From positions 620,001 through 684,000 of the forward strand of contig CATNEN010000011.1 of assembly GCA_950097015.1 (NCBI GenBank): DNA of 64,000 bases, written 5' to 3'. Numbering within the stretch: the first letter of the stretch is position 1; each line of letters opens with the position of its first letter. Made by a program: the position numbers and the translations under genes. The notes under the pieces are model-generated. The model was not told the DNA's origin. It ran no database searches and worked only from the letters and a program-made list of their open reading frames with translations. This DNA comes from Macrostomum hystrix (taxonomy: Eukaryota; Platyhelminthes; Macrostomidae). Positions 18,521-31,100 of this stretch are shown one piece after another.

Positions 18521-21500
18521 TCATCGAATGATGTTCAAAGTTGTGCTATCGTCATTATCTAACGGTGGAGCTTCAATTTCGGAAGCAGTGGCTTTGAAGA
18601 TTGCGGCGTCGGTCGAATAGTTTAGCGGGTTCGCATCCTCTTTCACCTGTTCGCTGCACAAGTGGGCCACAATGCAGGCTCCAACTGCGTCGCCGAGTAC
18701 ATTGATCGAAGTACGAATGCGATCTCTGCATTGTTTGTTTAGAGGCGTCTTATTGTTGATGCTAAGAGATGAAGCACCAAGGGGCAGACGTTTTCTAGAA
18801 ATTTTAGGACTCTAGAAATATAATTATTTTTGGAAAGCTATGGGAAAATTTGAGCCTGGATTCTGTTTTTTTATGGCAATTCATTGAATATAATTAGAGG
18901 TACAGAATAAAACGGTGGGTACTTAAATTACCCCCCGTGGTTTTTCTACAGTTAATGACACGTGGACATACTAAAATTATCATAAAATAGGCATAAAAGT
19001 CCTTTCTAATGCTTTTCTCACTCTTCCGCTTATGATTTAAGCTTACAGCAGCCAATCGACAGCCAAGATGAGAGGGATGTCATTAAGCGGTAGATTGACT
19101 GAATTCAGCACGGTTACCAAGGTGATTAGTCTAGCGCCGGGCACACTAGTGGCTCCCATGGCCACAAAGGTGACTGTAGAGCTGCGGGTAAACCATTTTT
19201 AGGGGCGCGGATGCAAGTTTTGTGAACGGAAATGTTGCAAGTTTGCTGCAAGTTGGCTGTGAAGCTACGGGTAAACCATTTTTTGGGGGCGCAGATGCTA
19301 GTCTTATATACTAAAATGCTGCAAGTTGGCTATGAACTGTTCTAAATTTATCTCACAAATGCACTTTGTTTGTTTGCTGGCCAACGGACAAGGGAATAAA
19401 ATAAGCTAGCTAGAAAGCTATGGATGGCCAAAGCTATGGATTGGAACTACCCACCCTCCCCAAGACGTCGATCAATACAAATATAGCCACATCGAATGAA
19501 AGATCGACTCGTGGCACACTATACTCGTAACAACCGAGGCTAAACATTGTAGTCTCGGTTTTCCAAGAGATTCCAGCACCCTCTAAAGCTGTATAAAACA
19601 GAATATGCAATTTTTAAGCAATAAACTGATGGGAAGAAGTTACATTACATAATTTTCCTCGACGGTTATGTGGGAACCCTAAGGGGTTGAAGCACGGCAG
19701 TTAGAGCTTTTGACTTTTTACTGAGGCCGGGAGTTCAAATCTCAGTCAAAGAAAAATAAAGGTATCATTCTGAAGGGAAATTTAATCCCCAATGGCTTCA
19801 GTCGCAGATTTTTTGTAATAGCATTAGCTAGGGTTGAATTTGGGTGGTGTGATAATGCAATGAACTCAGCTTTTAGAAGCAGCGGCTGTGCCACTGGTTG
19901 CACTACCAGGTTATATGTAAAGGTCTCTGTCTTTTTTAGCAGTATTAGTACTAATAATAATCATATATATCATTAGAATTATTCGAAAGCAGCACAAACT
20001 AACCAGGTAATTATAATCTGGCTGAAGTTCAGCGCCATTTTGTTGATCTGAGCAATGAAGATAAATGCAACAGCCTCGTACAATGCGGTACCGTCCATAT
20101 TAATTGTAGCCCCAATCGGCAGCACAAACCGGGTGATGCGCCGATGAATTTTAAGGTTTCCCTCGAGACACTTTAATGTGACCGGCAGGGTTGCTGAAGA
20201 CGACGCAGTGCTCAGAGCGGTTAGCCAGGCTTGGAACATACCCTTGAAGAATATCAGCGAATTCTTTCTCGTCAGAACCAAGTAAATGAGGTTCAGCGTT
20301 ATTAGAGAGTGAATAAGTTGGCCGGATGTCACAGTGATCACAAAGAAAACCATGTTGCGCATTGTGGACATCAGGTATTTGTCCTCCAGCAGCTTGGCGG
20401 TGATCAGAAAGTAAATGCCAACTGGCGTGTACCTGCAGGTCCACAAGAGCGTTAGTAACAATAATAATTGCAAGGTGCCTGTGGTCAGTACAACTGCAAT
20501 GCGCACGCGGGTTGCATGCCGCCTAGACTTCAAGCACGAGTGACGCGTTCTGATTAACTGGTGGGTTTACTGTCTGTCTCAAATGGGTCTAGGCTGGGGT
20601 GGGGGTTGTTAGCGTGACTGCCTACTTGTATCTTAGTGCGCCAAGCCTTTTCAAACCTCCGTTTTTTACTTTCTGAATTACTCCTGAATTACTCCCGGTT
20701 CAGAATTACTTCTGAACCGCTGTGTTCTTTCTTTGGCCGCGCTGCCTCAGCACTTGGCGGCAGTAGACTCACAGCCAGAGAGAGGCAATACAGCCAATGC
20801 ATTTCGCTGACTCCGCTGAGCACAGATTCTCATTGACTAACACCTGCCCTGGCTTTTACATCACGTTAAGCAGTCCCATGCAGTGATCCTAATGGGCGTA
20901 AATTGCGCTACAAGCCCCTTTACCATCTCTCCGTCTCTCCATGGCTGCGCCCTAAATTAATATGGCCACAAGAGCTCAGGGACATAGGTGCGAAAGTCAA
21001 ACGCGTAAACCTAGCAAGCACTAACCATGATGAAGTGAGCTATGAAGTAGATAAGTAAACGATTTGAGTAAATAAGTAAGTAAACAAGTAAGTAAACAAC
21101 TACATCTTAGAGCATGCACCTAGGTTAGTAAAAAGTGAGCTTGATTAAAAACTTACCACATGACAGCTCTGTTCATAACGATGACAACATCGTTCAGTAC
21201 CTTGACTAGTTGCACCAGCATTTTTCCTTTTTCCGGCATGTTTCTCAGAACGGCTCCGAAAAATAATGAGACACTCACTAAACCTAAAGACAAATTCGCA
21301 AAGATGCTGGAACTTTATAATCGCAATTAAAAGTATTCAAAATATGTGCGAGTAATTGAAAAAAATATATATTAATTTAAAAGAAAGAAATTTATAAACT
21401 AAATTATTTTACAATGGTAGCAAAATACCAACCAATTGCATTTGGAACATCCACTTTTGTATTTTTGAATTTATCGACCAGCCTCCACGATTGGCCGTCA

Positions 21501-23079
21501 TTATAAGTTTCATTTTTGGTGACGATATACAATTTCTTCCTTTGAAAGCAGGTCGTCACTATGTTGTCTGGAATGATGTCTCTGAAATGTTTTTCAATTT
21601 CTACGCTTAATTTAGCATTACGTAACACCGTCTTTCTTATCAGTCTCCTGTCGGATCTCTTCTATCTGATATATTGTGCTATCCGTATCAAGTCTCATAT
21701 CTCTTCTACAATAAATCTCTTTCTAATTCCTATAGGGCAACGCAGTTTAAGCAAATTGTAAAATTGAGAACTCACCGAAGCCAATCCATATAGCTTATCA
21801 AATGCGAATCAACATCAAACAGCTCATTACTCGATTGTTCAGTTTTTATAGCATTGGGGCGGCCAGGATGGATAAAAATCACCAGGATTAAGCCGACAAT
21901 GACAGCTAACAGTGTCCTCACAATGTAGTACACAGCTGTTATAATAGTCATTTTGGTTGAAGACCATGGCGCAAGGCTAGTGATGCCTGCGTTGTAAAGT
22001 TATGCACAAACAAGCATTTATATTTATTGTTTTATGCCCGTCGAGCCAGATGTTCAGCCAGTGGCACAGCCGCCCAAGCTATTGCACAGCGGTGTTCAGT
22101 CCGTGGACTGGAGAGACCGCCTGCACCCACCCTAGTTTCTAACCCAAATCAAATTCTTAGATGCTGGCACCTATTTACAACTGGCTAGGGAATAGCTTCG
22201 GGGTAAGTGACAGAGCGTTTAACACGTTTGCCCTCGTACTAAGGTAGCTCGAATCCTGCGGCGAGGCCACATTCATTTGGGGCGCAGCCGCGGGGAGAAC
22301 GCTTGGGGGCTTGTTGTGCAATTTAGGCCCTTGAGGGCCAACCTCCAAGGCACAGTGAGAGTGTACACTGCCTGACGATGAGAAAGTCAGGGCAGACGTA
22401 CACACCTGTGTGAGTGTGTGCCTATGTACAGCGTTTGTCTGCGTGTGTGCTCAGGAATCAGCGAAATGGGCAGAATTGCCTCCTCGCTGGCTGCGTGTCT
22501 AGTGTCATCAAATAATGTGGCATTGCCCGCAGCCCATCTGCAATTATTATTATTATTAGTAATTCACTATATATATTATTAAAGTGAACAGCTTTTCCTG
22601 TTTGTTGAATTTTGAAACTACGAACACTGGGCTACATGCTCCCTTATTGTAGTTTGTATTAGATTGTAACTAGTTGGCTGTGCTTATAATTGTGAATTGG
22701 GCGACAAGTAACGCACTGAATATATTGTAATAGAATAAGAGTTTTGAAATCTACCTGAAACAAGGGTTGAGACTAGCAGCGGTATCATGAGCATCTTGAG
22801 CATGTTAAACAGAAGATCGCCGAAAAATTTGAAAACCATGATAACCTTTAGGCTAGGATTAGTCTTGCGAAGGAGCATACCAGTCATCACGCCCAGTAGA
22901 ACGGCCAGAATAGTCAGCAGCAGTAGAATTTTGTCAGTTTTCTGAAACCTTGCGCATCTACGAGTAGCCTTTCTGCTTTTAATAGAGATCGAGTCGTAGG
23001 ATGGCAGCTGCTGCACACTCGGCCTGGCCAATTCCTGCGATGCGGTCGATCTTCTGCTTTCACTTGCTTCGAAGCGCAT
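18521..23079 (-). CDS. SLC1-family excitatory amino acid (glutamate/aspartate) transporter, copy B, complete
   Basis: EAAT-type transporter that clears extracellular glutamate/aspartate by co-transport with sodium. Seven minus-strand exons: 22755-23079, 21776-21986, 21429-21581, 21157-21306, 20004-20432, 19047-19181 and 18521-18725. Lengths total 1608 nt, exactly 535 codons plus stop, with GT-AG at every junction. Landmarks: TM1-2 in exon 1, extracellular loop with sequon NET in exon 3, a phase-2 junction at the conserved Trp before YTPVG, HP1 SSSATLP at about residues 357-363, NMDGT at about 391-395, and the TM8 motif DRIRTSINVLGD. The Arg before Thr in that motif is the one that selects acidic substrates in EAATs, so glutamate/aspartate rather than neutral amino acids is inferred. 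AATAAA on the minus strand near 18,391-18,396 could be the polyadenylation signal. The symbol SLC1A- cannot be assigned to a numbered vertebrate orthologue from sequence alone. Confidence 0.94.
19690..19920 (+). repeat. tRNA-derived SINE, family 2
   Basis: A tRNA-like head (CGGCAGTTAGAGC, B-box GGAGTTCAAATCTC) is followed by a tail containing GCATTAGCTAGGGTTGAATT and TGTGCCACTGG. Tail sequence is shared with 58276-58480 and, inverted, with about 2000-2120. Lies in the intron between SLC1 copy B exons 5 and 6. Confidence 0.6.
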
Positions 23080-23979
23080 CACCAATCGATAATGATTGCA
23101 GTTTCTAGTCAATTTGTGCTTAACAGGACCCTGTATTGTTTAGTAGGAGGAAAAAGTAAAAATTATTTTTTACTTTATAAAAATCATGGACTTCTCTGGT
23201 TAGGATGTGGAACGGAAACGAAAATCTAAGCTAGATTTTTTCTACAACATGGGGCCCTGGTTTTCAAGCATACCGAGTAAGCTTTATCCACCCAGTTTGG
23301 AACATAAACATGTCTGCAAACCCCAAACCTACGAGCCAAGTCAATTCGAACAAATACTCGTATTTTGTTTTGCAGTCAGTTTGACTTTAGGAGCAGTTGA
23401 CTTAATCCAAAGTGGCAGAACGCAACACTCGAGGCCCATAGTAACAGTATTTGGCTGCGAACACTTGCACTGGGACCGACCACTTGCACTTGCTCACTGG
23501 CTGACGGCGTGGCCAGATTGTCACTCACAGCGGTTGCAACCTGCCGGAGTGTCCGGTCGCGCTTCCTGGCGACGGACGATGGACTCGAACCATCTAATCG
23601 CGAGTGGACCGCGGCAGGGATGCCAGCTCAACGACATCCATCGCACTTGGCAAGTCAGCGATTTCCGGCAACTCGTCTGTCGCCGCACCACCCACATCCT
23701 CTCTTCTCTCTCCACCTCTTATTCACACTTCCTTCAACATATCGAAAGTTTCGTCTTTGTCCAAACTTTCCATCAAAAGCCATTTGTTTTCGTCGCTTCT
23801 ACCAATCCTACACCGACTCCAGACTGATTCTGTTCCAGCGATCGTAGTCTATGGCCTAATCGTTCAGCAGCGTCACCTATTGGCGCTGCTAAATGTAAAT
23901 ATAAAGACCGGCTATTGAGGATAGCGCCCGAGGTCACAGACTTTGATACCCGAAATAGCCGGTCTCTATTGTCATTTGC
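20045..23979. repeat. Segmental duplication, copy B
   Basis: Partner of 1-3880 plus 8301-8340. Introns differ at only a few positions. One visible indel is an extra short duplicated stretch near 23,470 that copy A lacks. This copy has no insertion at the site corresponding to 3887-8300. Confidence 0.93.
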
Positions 23980-24008
23980 CAATGTATACCGGCTATTGAG
24001 GGTATCAA
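23943..24008. repeat. Foldback at the end of the duplicated segment
   Basis: TTGATACCCGAAATAGCCGG faces its inverted copy ACCGGCTATTGAGGGTATC, with about 24 bases of loop. A further partial copy (ACCGGCTATTGAGGA) lies at about 23908. The copy A/copy B homology stops inside the loop. Confidence 0.8.
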
Positions 24009-25169
24009 TGGTGACCGAGGACGCGCAGCGCTGCACGACGACGGAAATTTTTTTCTATAAAAAAAAACAAATCGTATTTCCATACCTCTCACACTTTTTC
24101 GCACTCCCTTGAGCACACTGGTTGGGTTAGAACACTGTTTGCTTAATGAGATAATTGAAATAACTGAATTTATTATGACATTAAACATTTAAAGCACAGC
24201 AGCACACGCAACACAGCACGCAAAGCTTTAAAATATTTAATAATATGCATATAAAGGATTAGTTCAGTCAGTATTTAGGCTAGCAATAAATGCACGAATG
24301 CAGAAATAACAGAAACTAATTACATAACAAGCTAGCTTACTATTATATTTATAAATCAGAGTTTGATGCTGCAATGAAAAGAAAAAAGCCGAATGAAGCA
24401 TAACATTAAACTTTTAACCACTACTTAATAAGCATGTATTTGCTACAACATCAAGTATACAAAGTGGTCACAAACAAAAAAGATTTTAAGGGAGACTTAA
24501 AGAAATTAGAATTTGCTTCGAAAATGAGTGAATAGTTAAGCTACCTGGGTTATAGGATGCTATTGTACATAGTTAGCTTTAGACCGGGATAATTACAGCA
24601 TTTTATATACAACCAGCTTATTGTGAATATTAGGAGGCAGAACAAATTAGTTGTTGCATGAAACTAAAACTGCGTAAAAACACAACAGTAGAATTTCTCG
24701 TGGGCCATTGTATTTCATTGAATAGGATAATCTCATTGGATTTACAATTCATAGAGATTGTAATTATAGTTCTGGCAATTATGAAGGGCTTATAGTTCTG
24801 GAAATTATCAAGGGATTATAATTCTGGGGATTATCAATGGAATATAATTCTAGGAATTATCAGGGATTACAGTTCTGGGGGATTATGAACGAATGAAAAA
24901 CTGGGTTTATAAATAACAGAATTCGACTGTAGATGATCTAAAATACAATATTTTAATTGATTGAGCCCAGGGACAATGAATTTGCATCTACGGCGATTCG
25001 AAAATTCCAATCATCTGGCCCTCTGGTTTAAAAAATCAAAACTTTAACATCGGTAAAAATTAAAGTTAACATGTTGACAATAAAACAAATAAAACAACAT
25101 AGTATTAATTAATCAGACACAAAAAATTCACACTCAGGCAGTTTATACTTCCAAACCTGGTTTAACTTA
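24009..25169. other. Intergenic between SLC1 copy B and PPM1D
   Basis: No gene recognised. A degenerate 30-odd-bp repeat (ATTATAGTTCTGG variants, 'ggaattatcaaggg') lies at about 24750-24920. The part nearest 25170 is probably the PPM1D 3' UTR. Confidence 0.5.
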
Positions 25170-28100
25170 TCAGCGCAGTGTTTTACGCCTACGCAGTCGT
25201 TCAAGGCTGGCTTCAACGGAGGCAGCCGCTCCGCTACCAGCCTGCTGCGCGCCGGCAGACAGTCGGCGCTTCTTTGTAGCCGAAGCAGCCCCAGCAGCAG
25301 CGCCGCTCTTCTGCGCCGCCTCTTTCTGAGGCGGCTTCTGCTTTGATTTAGCTGCCGAATTTGTAGCAGTAGCGGTAGATACTACTACCGGCGCAGCGGC
25401 AGCAGTAGTAGCCGTTGATCTGGTCTGTCTGCGCGATCCGGCTGAACCTAAAGTTGGCGTTGGTGCACCGGCGCTGGCCTGATTCGGTGTCACAGGCAGG
25501 TAGAAACTAACCGGATTAGGATCAGCTGGTGTTGGCCCGTCGGCAAAGGCGGCAGCAGCAGCAGCGCCACCTGGGGATCGTTTAAATGCCGGCGAAAACA
25601 GTGTGCGATCACTGGCCTGCCGCTTCAGCGACTGTCCGATGCTTGGCTTAGCAGTAAGCGCGGATGGCGTTCTTCCAGAAGCAGCAGTGGCAGTTTTCGC
25701 AGCGTGACCGTGAGCATTAGTGCCTGGCCTGTTAGCATTCTGCCATTTTTCGCAATGAACCAGCAGATCCTGCAGGCAGATTGGCTGCTCGGGCTCAACG
25801 CTGACTTCGCCTTCGACAAGAGTTGGGGAGTCGCGTTGTAGGCCGAGTCTGGCTAGGGTGAGGTCACGCTGCTCGCTGCGCAATTGGGACATTGGCCTGC
25901 CAGGAGGATCCAGCATGACAACTAGGGCGGTAATGTTGTCAGCGCGAAGGTCGGCCCGCATCCAGCGATGCATCGCCAGTTGAACTAGGCTGCCACTGGG
26001 GTTGTAGAAAAAGTTAGGCGGCACGTCCGGGTCGGTAAACACCTATGTGGCGGGGCGTTTGATAGATTCAACTGGCCGTTAATTAAGGCTTAACAATTTT
26101 GATTTGGTGGGCTAAGAACGATCGATTTAAAGGGCGAAGAATGGTTGATTTAGGGATGGATAAAAATCTATTTAAAATCGGTTTAGGGGCAAAGAATGAT
26201 CGATTTGAGACACTAGTAAGTCAGCAATATACAAGTCAAGGGATGACCAATCAAGGAAGCTAGGCAATTAGGTACTAACCTTGAGCTCTGTAGATCTTTC
26301 GCAGATTCGGACCATCTCCACAGCGCTATCGGGAGCCACCATATTCCAGAGTCCGTCAGATCCCAATATTAAGCACTTGTGCTTATTATAATCCAAATTT
26401 ATGCACTGTACATCTGGTTCAGGTGAGACGTGAAATTGTGACGATTCCTTGTCGTAGGACCAAAGATCGCCGAGTGAGCGAGCCACGGCTAGGAATGGCA
26501 CAGGAACAGTTTCAAACTGCTTCGATGACTGCATCTGAGGTGAGTCTCCGATAGCTGCCGGCCTGCGCCACACTACTCTGTAGACGCCGCCTCTCTTCAT
26601 TAAGCTACCGCCGGCTCGTTCGATTCTCTCCCGCTCCTTGGGATTCGACGGCTTGTGCTCAACTGTTAGAGTCTGGGCTTGCCAGAGATCGCGTGACTGT
26701 TCGCGATTATCGCGACAGCCTAGCACAATGGCCGAGTCGCCAACGTGGCCAATGTACAGTTTGCGATTGCGCACAATCGCTATGGATGCTGTGGTGCCAG
26801 CTGTACTGTCAAGACCGCGAACAGTCTTGGCCCAACTGCCTGTTCATTTAGAGTTAATAGATACGAATGTAATTGCTAATTAGAAGCTGTTAAATTAAAT
26901 AAGTTACTATGACCATAAAGTTAATTTTTTTAAAGTGTACATATAATGTCAATATTATGTGTGGCACTTGCATAGCTTGACATAGTTCTCATTTTCTCAT
27001 AGTTCTCATAGTTTTGGGAACTATGTTAAGCACCTAAACTGATGAATTCTAGCAAACGTAAGCAGCAAGAGCCCTTAAAAAGAGAAATGAGAAAATTACA
27101 TAGATTGTGAGGCTGATTTTAGAGGATCAGATGGTAGAAATGTAGGAATCACTCTTTTTGTGAAAGATAAAAAAACGAATGCCATAAAAAATACACAAAA
27201 ATGAAAAATGATATATTCATGACCAAAATATATGTTGAAACACAATACATACCCACCATACCCAATCTATATATATAAAAGTGAAAACTCTGTCTGTCTG
27301 TCTGTGTGTGTGTGTGTGTGTGTGTGCAACCTTTTGTCTTTATAGACGCCGAAACCGCTCAACCAAATCGCACCAAACTTTGCACATACCTAAAACCACC
27401 TACGCTGAGTGCAATAGGCTACTCAAATTCCCGAAAAATCATTTCCTTCCTGCTCAAAAGTGCAAAAAACTGCTCAAAAATCGTCAAAAAATCACTCAAT
27501 TCGACATATCGTCGCCCCACTTTGTCAGATTTTCTCCAAATTTGATCCACTTACACTTTACATGTTTTCCAACAATGCTATCAAATTTTGAACATCTCTA
27601 CACAATCCAGAGCAAAGCTGCATCATCTCAAAGTGAGTCACTTTTTGTTTTCCGAGGGCAGCCACCCCAACTCCCCTCCGCCACTCTGCGGGCCAAATTT
27701 TATTACAGCCACCCCCTCCCTTCCCCGGGCGCCGAAGCCCCAGACTGCACATTGTATTTCAAGCCGTGAATGTACACAGCCCAAACCCCTAGACTGTCTA
27801 CTGGCCCCCAAGCAGCACTGAGACTGAGTGCGGTGAGTGCGGTGGCGTCCCAGTGCGCAGGGCTCTCCGGTCGATATTTGGGTGAGACAGTACAGAAATG
27901 ATGCCGCCAACGAAATTAACTACCAACTGCTTCAGGAGTTGCCAGGTGCAGTTTTCACCTACAAGTCAATTGAGACAACGTTGACTGATGACACCGCTGT
28001 GGAGTATCCTGTTGAGTTTCTGAACTCTCTAGATCCTCCTGGAACTCCATCGCACAACTTGCAGCTGAAAGTTGGGGCACCAACTATGCTCCTCCGCAAC

Positions 28101-31100
28101 CTGAATGCGCCAAGGCTGTGTAACGGCACCAGACTGATAGTCAGGCGGCTCTTCCCACACGTGATTGAGGCCACGATAATGACTGGATCTGGCAGAGGAG
28201 AGTCTGTGTTCGTTCCCCGGATTCCAATTATCCCCACGGACCTGCCATTTCAGTTCAAGCGACTGCAGTTCCCTGTGAGAGTGTGCTTTGCGATGACTAT
28301 TAACAAGGCTCAGGGACAGTCGCTGAAGGTGGCTGGCATCAACCTGGAGACTCCTTGCTTCTCGCATGGGCAGCTTTATGTCGCCTGCTCCCGTGTTGGA
28401 ACTCCAGCCTATTCATTTTCGCACCAAGGGGAAGAACGAAGAATGTGGTGTATCCCCAGGCCTTGAGGTGACTCGCAAGCAATTAATAGAAAAGTAGTCA
28501 CGAATTGACCTTGACCTGTCTAACTCTGAACTCTGAAACAGTTTAATTTTGTTTCTTTGACATTGTTATTGTTATGCCATGGCTATTTTCCTTATGTATA
28601 CGCGTGTACATGCATACTGTATACAGAGGCAGATTTAGGGGGGGCGGGGGGGCAGTCGCCCCCCTAAATTTTAATCATGGGAATAAGATGCCCCCACCAG
28701 GGGCACCAGTCGCAGCACTGGCGCCCCTTTTCGGCCGCTGGCGCCCCTTTTTCAGCCGCTGGCTCCCGTTTTTCAGCCGCTGGCGCCCTTTCTTGGCTCC
28801 TGGCGCCCTTTTTCGGCCGCTGGCACCCCCTCTATGATTCTCATGGCGCTCCCCTGACAGACCGCCCCAAAACAAAATTCCTGGATCTGCCACTGACTGT
28901 ATAGAGGAGTGGCTAAGAGACATGTTTCTAAAGAAGTAATCAAGAGGGGGCTGTTTGGACTAACTTTTCACTTATTTTTTACTTAAAACGCCCTTAAACA
29001 AACTCTTCACTTTTCATTAATGCAGTAAATAGATAAATGGTGACCTTCACTATAAAGTTAATACAGAGACGTGAATTGCTTACTGCTTTGCTTTAAATTT
29101 CTGCCCCAAAAACAACGGGCAAAAAAAGCTAGTATAGTTATAAATCAAAAGTTTAGAGTTTTATATTCTTTTTTCTATTTTATATAGCATTTATATACTT
29201 CTATATACTTCTAGACATAATAAAATACCTATAGGTTTATTATACTAAAATCAATATCACTTTTTACCACTGGCATAGTTTAGGTCAACCAACATACATG
29301 TGCAACACCCGGCCGAACTGGCCAGGTGAAACAAGGGCCAAGCAAGGTAAGTTGCAAAAACCAATCAACCAAGCACAAAAAAATCAAAGGGGGGACCAAG
29401 GGACAAAAAAGAAGGTGTGAAGAAAAGGAAAAAGGGGAGAGAAAAATAGAGCGAACTAAGTCATAAATAGAGCAAAAACTAGGTCGCACGGCCCGCTAAG
29501 ATTTGGGAGGTTGCATATGTATGTCAACCAAGCTAAACTAAGCTCATAGGTGTAGTTAAGAAATTAGGCTTCTTATAAAAAGTACAAATATGCTTACTAT
29601 GTACTAACAATATTGGCAAAAAAAATTTTTGCAAGTTTTATTGCTGATTGTCTTGAATTATACTCTTTTAAAATTTAAATTGTATTTGGATTTCAAATTG
29701 GCAGCACAAAATTAAAAGCTAGAGATTTTATCATTTACCCCTCTATCATACTTCTGTAATTTAGAGTTTACACAACTAGTTATTGGCAATGACTATACTA
29801 CCAGTGGTCATGGCAGGTCTCCTAAATTTTCGCACCAGCCAAATTTTTTCGTGCCATAGGTACTATACATACAGCTAAGAATACCCAACAAAAAGAAGTT
29901 ATGATAACTGTGGTATAGATAAGTTAGCAATACAAAATTACAAATGTAGCTTAAAGTGTAAAATTAGACAGACAGTGTAAGTTGTACTATTGCATAGAAA
30001 ATATTAAAAGGAGGTTAGATTTGAACAGTGCGCTGAGACTGAGAGATCATACAGCAATCTAAAGAGTTCACCCTGTCTGGTCCGTTTGTTGTAAAGTTAA
30101 GCAACATTTGGATCAAACTATATACAGATCTACAGTTTTTCCCAGATTTAGTTGGCATTTGTTAAAAAGTAATTATAAAGGATGCTAAATATAGAACTAT
30201 TACTTGATAATCGATTAAGGATCATAGTTCAATAGTGCACAGTGGATAGGAAGCACGCCAGAGCTAGATGGACTCGTCAGTCATCACGTCGGAACTTCTC
30301 CGCAATGTCTTCAGGAAGTCCGTTTACAATGGCCATATCCGCAGCCTTTCGCTTGATCACTGCCTCAGTGATTCGCTCCACCTCTTGTTCCTTTTGCTTG
30401 CGAATGCGCTCCTGTTCCTTGCGAAGGATTTCCAGCTCTCTGTCCCTCTCTTCAGTCTTTGGCCTAACCTCATCAAGCAGTTGAAGTGCTGCAGCCTTCT
30501 CCTTTATTTTTTGTTCAATCTCCATCTCCTTGGCCTCTGCCTCACCCTGTAGGGTGCTCAGCTCCTTGCTCGCCTTCTTCTCAGCTGCAACCTCAGAAAA
30601 CACCATCCCCAACAGTTTCTGGGACTGCTTTAGTTTCTCGGCAGCCAACTCGTCTCTTAGCCTCTGACGGTATGCTGCATGTGCACTGGCACACATGTTC
30701 TGCAGCACCAGAGTGACAGACAAATTCGCAGCAGTCCACTGCTGAAGATTCAGGCACGATTGACTGACGGTAAGATTTTTGACCATGAACAGCACTAAGC
30801 TCTGCCACTTCTTCATGATGGTGCCTCTCAGCTAACTGAACACTCACTCAACTTCCGCGTTCCCATGGGGCAAAACAAGTAGTTCTTGTACTAATCTCAT
30901 CAGCAGCAGGATGATTTCCAGCATTCAAAATGGACTCCCAGAAGCTGACGACATTGTCGTTTGGGGTAGAGGTAGACACATCCTCCTGTTGAAGACGCAC
31001 CGATCCTATATCTGCCGATATAAACTATTCAGTAACAACAAATTAAGACATGCACATGTGAATATGAAGGTCAAATTAGTTATGGAGGTACAGAACATCA

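Larger units (their letters stand above)
27266..29132 (+). mobile_element. Helitron 1, internally deleted
   Basis: Starts TCTATATATATAAAAGTG after an A and ends in a GCCC/GGGC hairpin followed by CTAG before a T, exactly the A^T insertion and TC...CTRR ends of Helitrons. Length 1867 bp, in intron 1 of PPM1D, opposite in strand. The leader contains (GTCT)n and (GT)n. Only the end of the helicase remains. Confidence 0.93.

Noticed and set aside
27281-27821. Frames in the Helitron leader (repeated at 35767-36483 and 38296-38825)
   Set aside because: Noncoding Helitron 5' sequence conserved by copying. The frames are not related to Rep or helicase.
28574-28904. GC-rich frames with repeated APFFGRWRPL-like units
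   Set aside because: Internal repeats of the hAT MITE; mirrored at 34361-34710.
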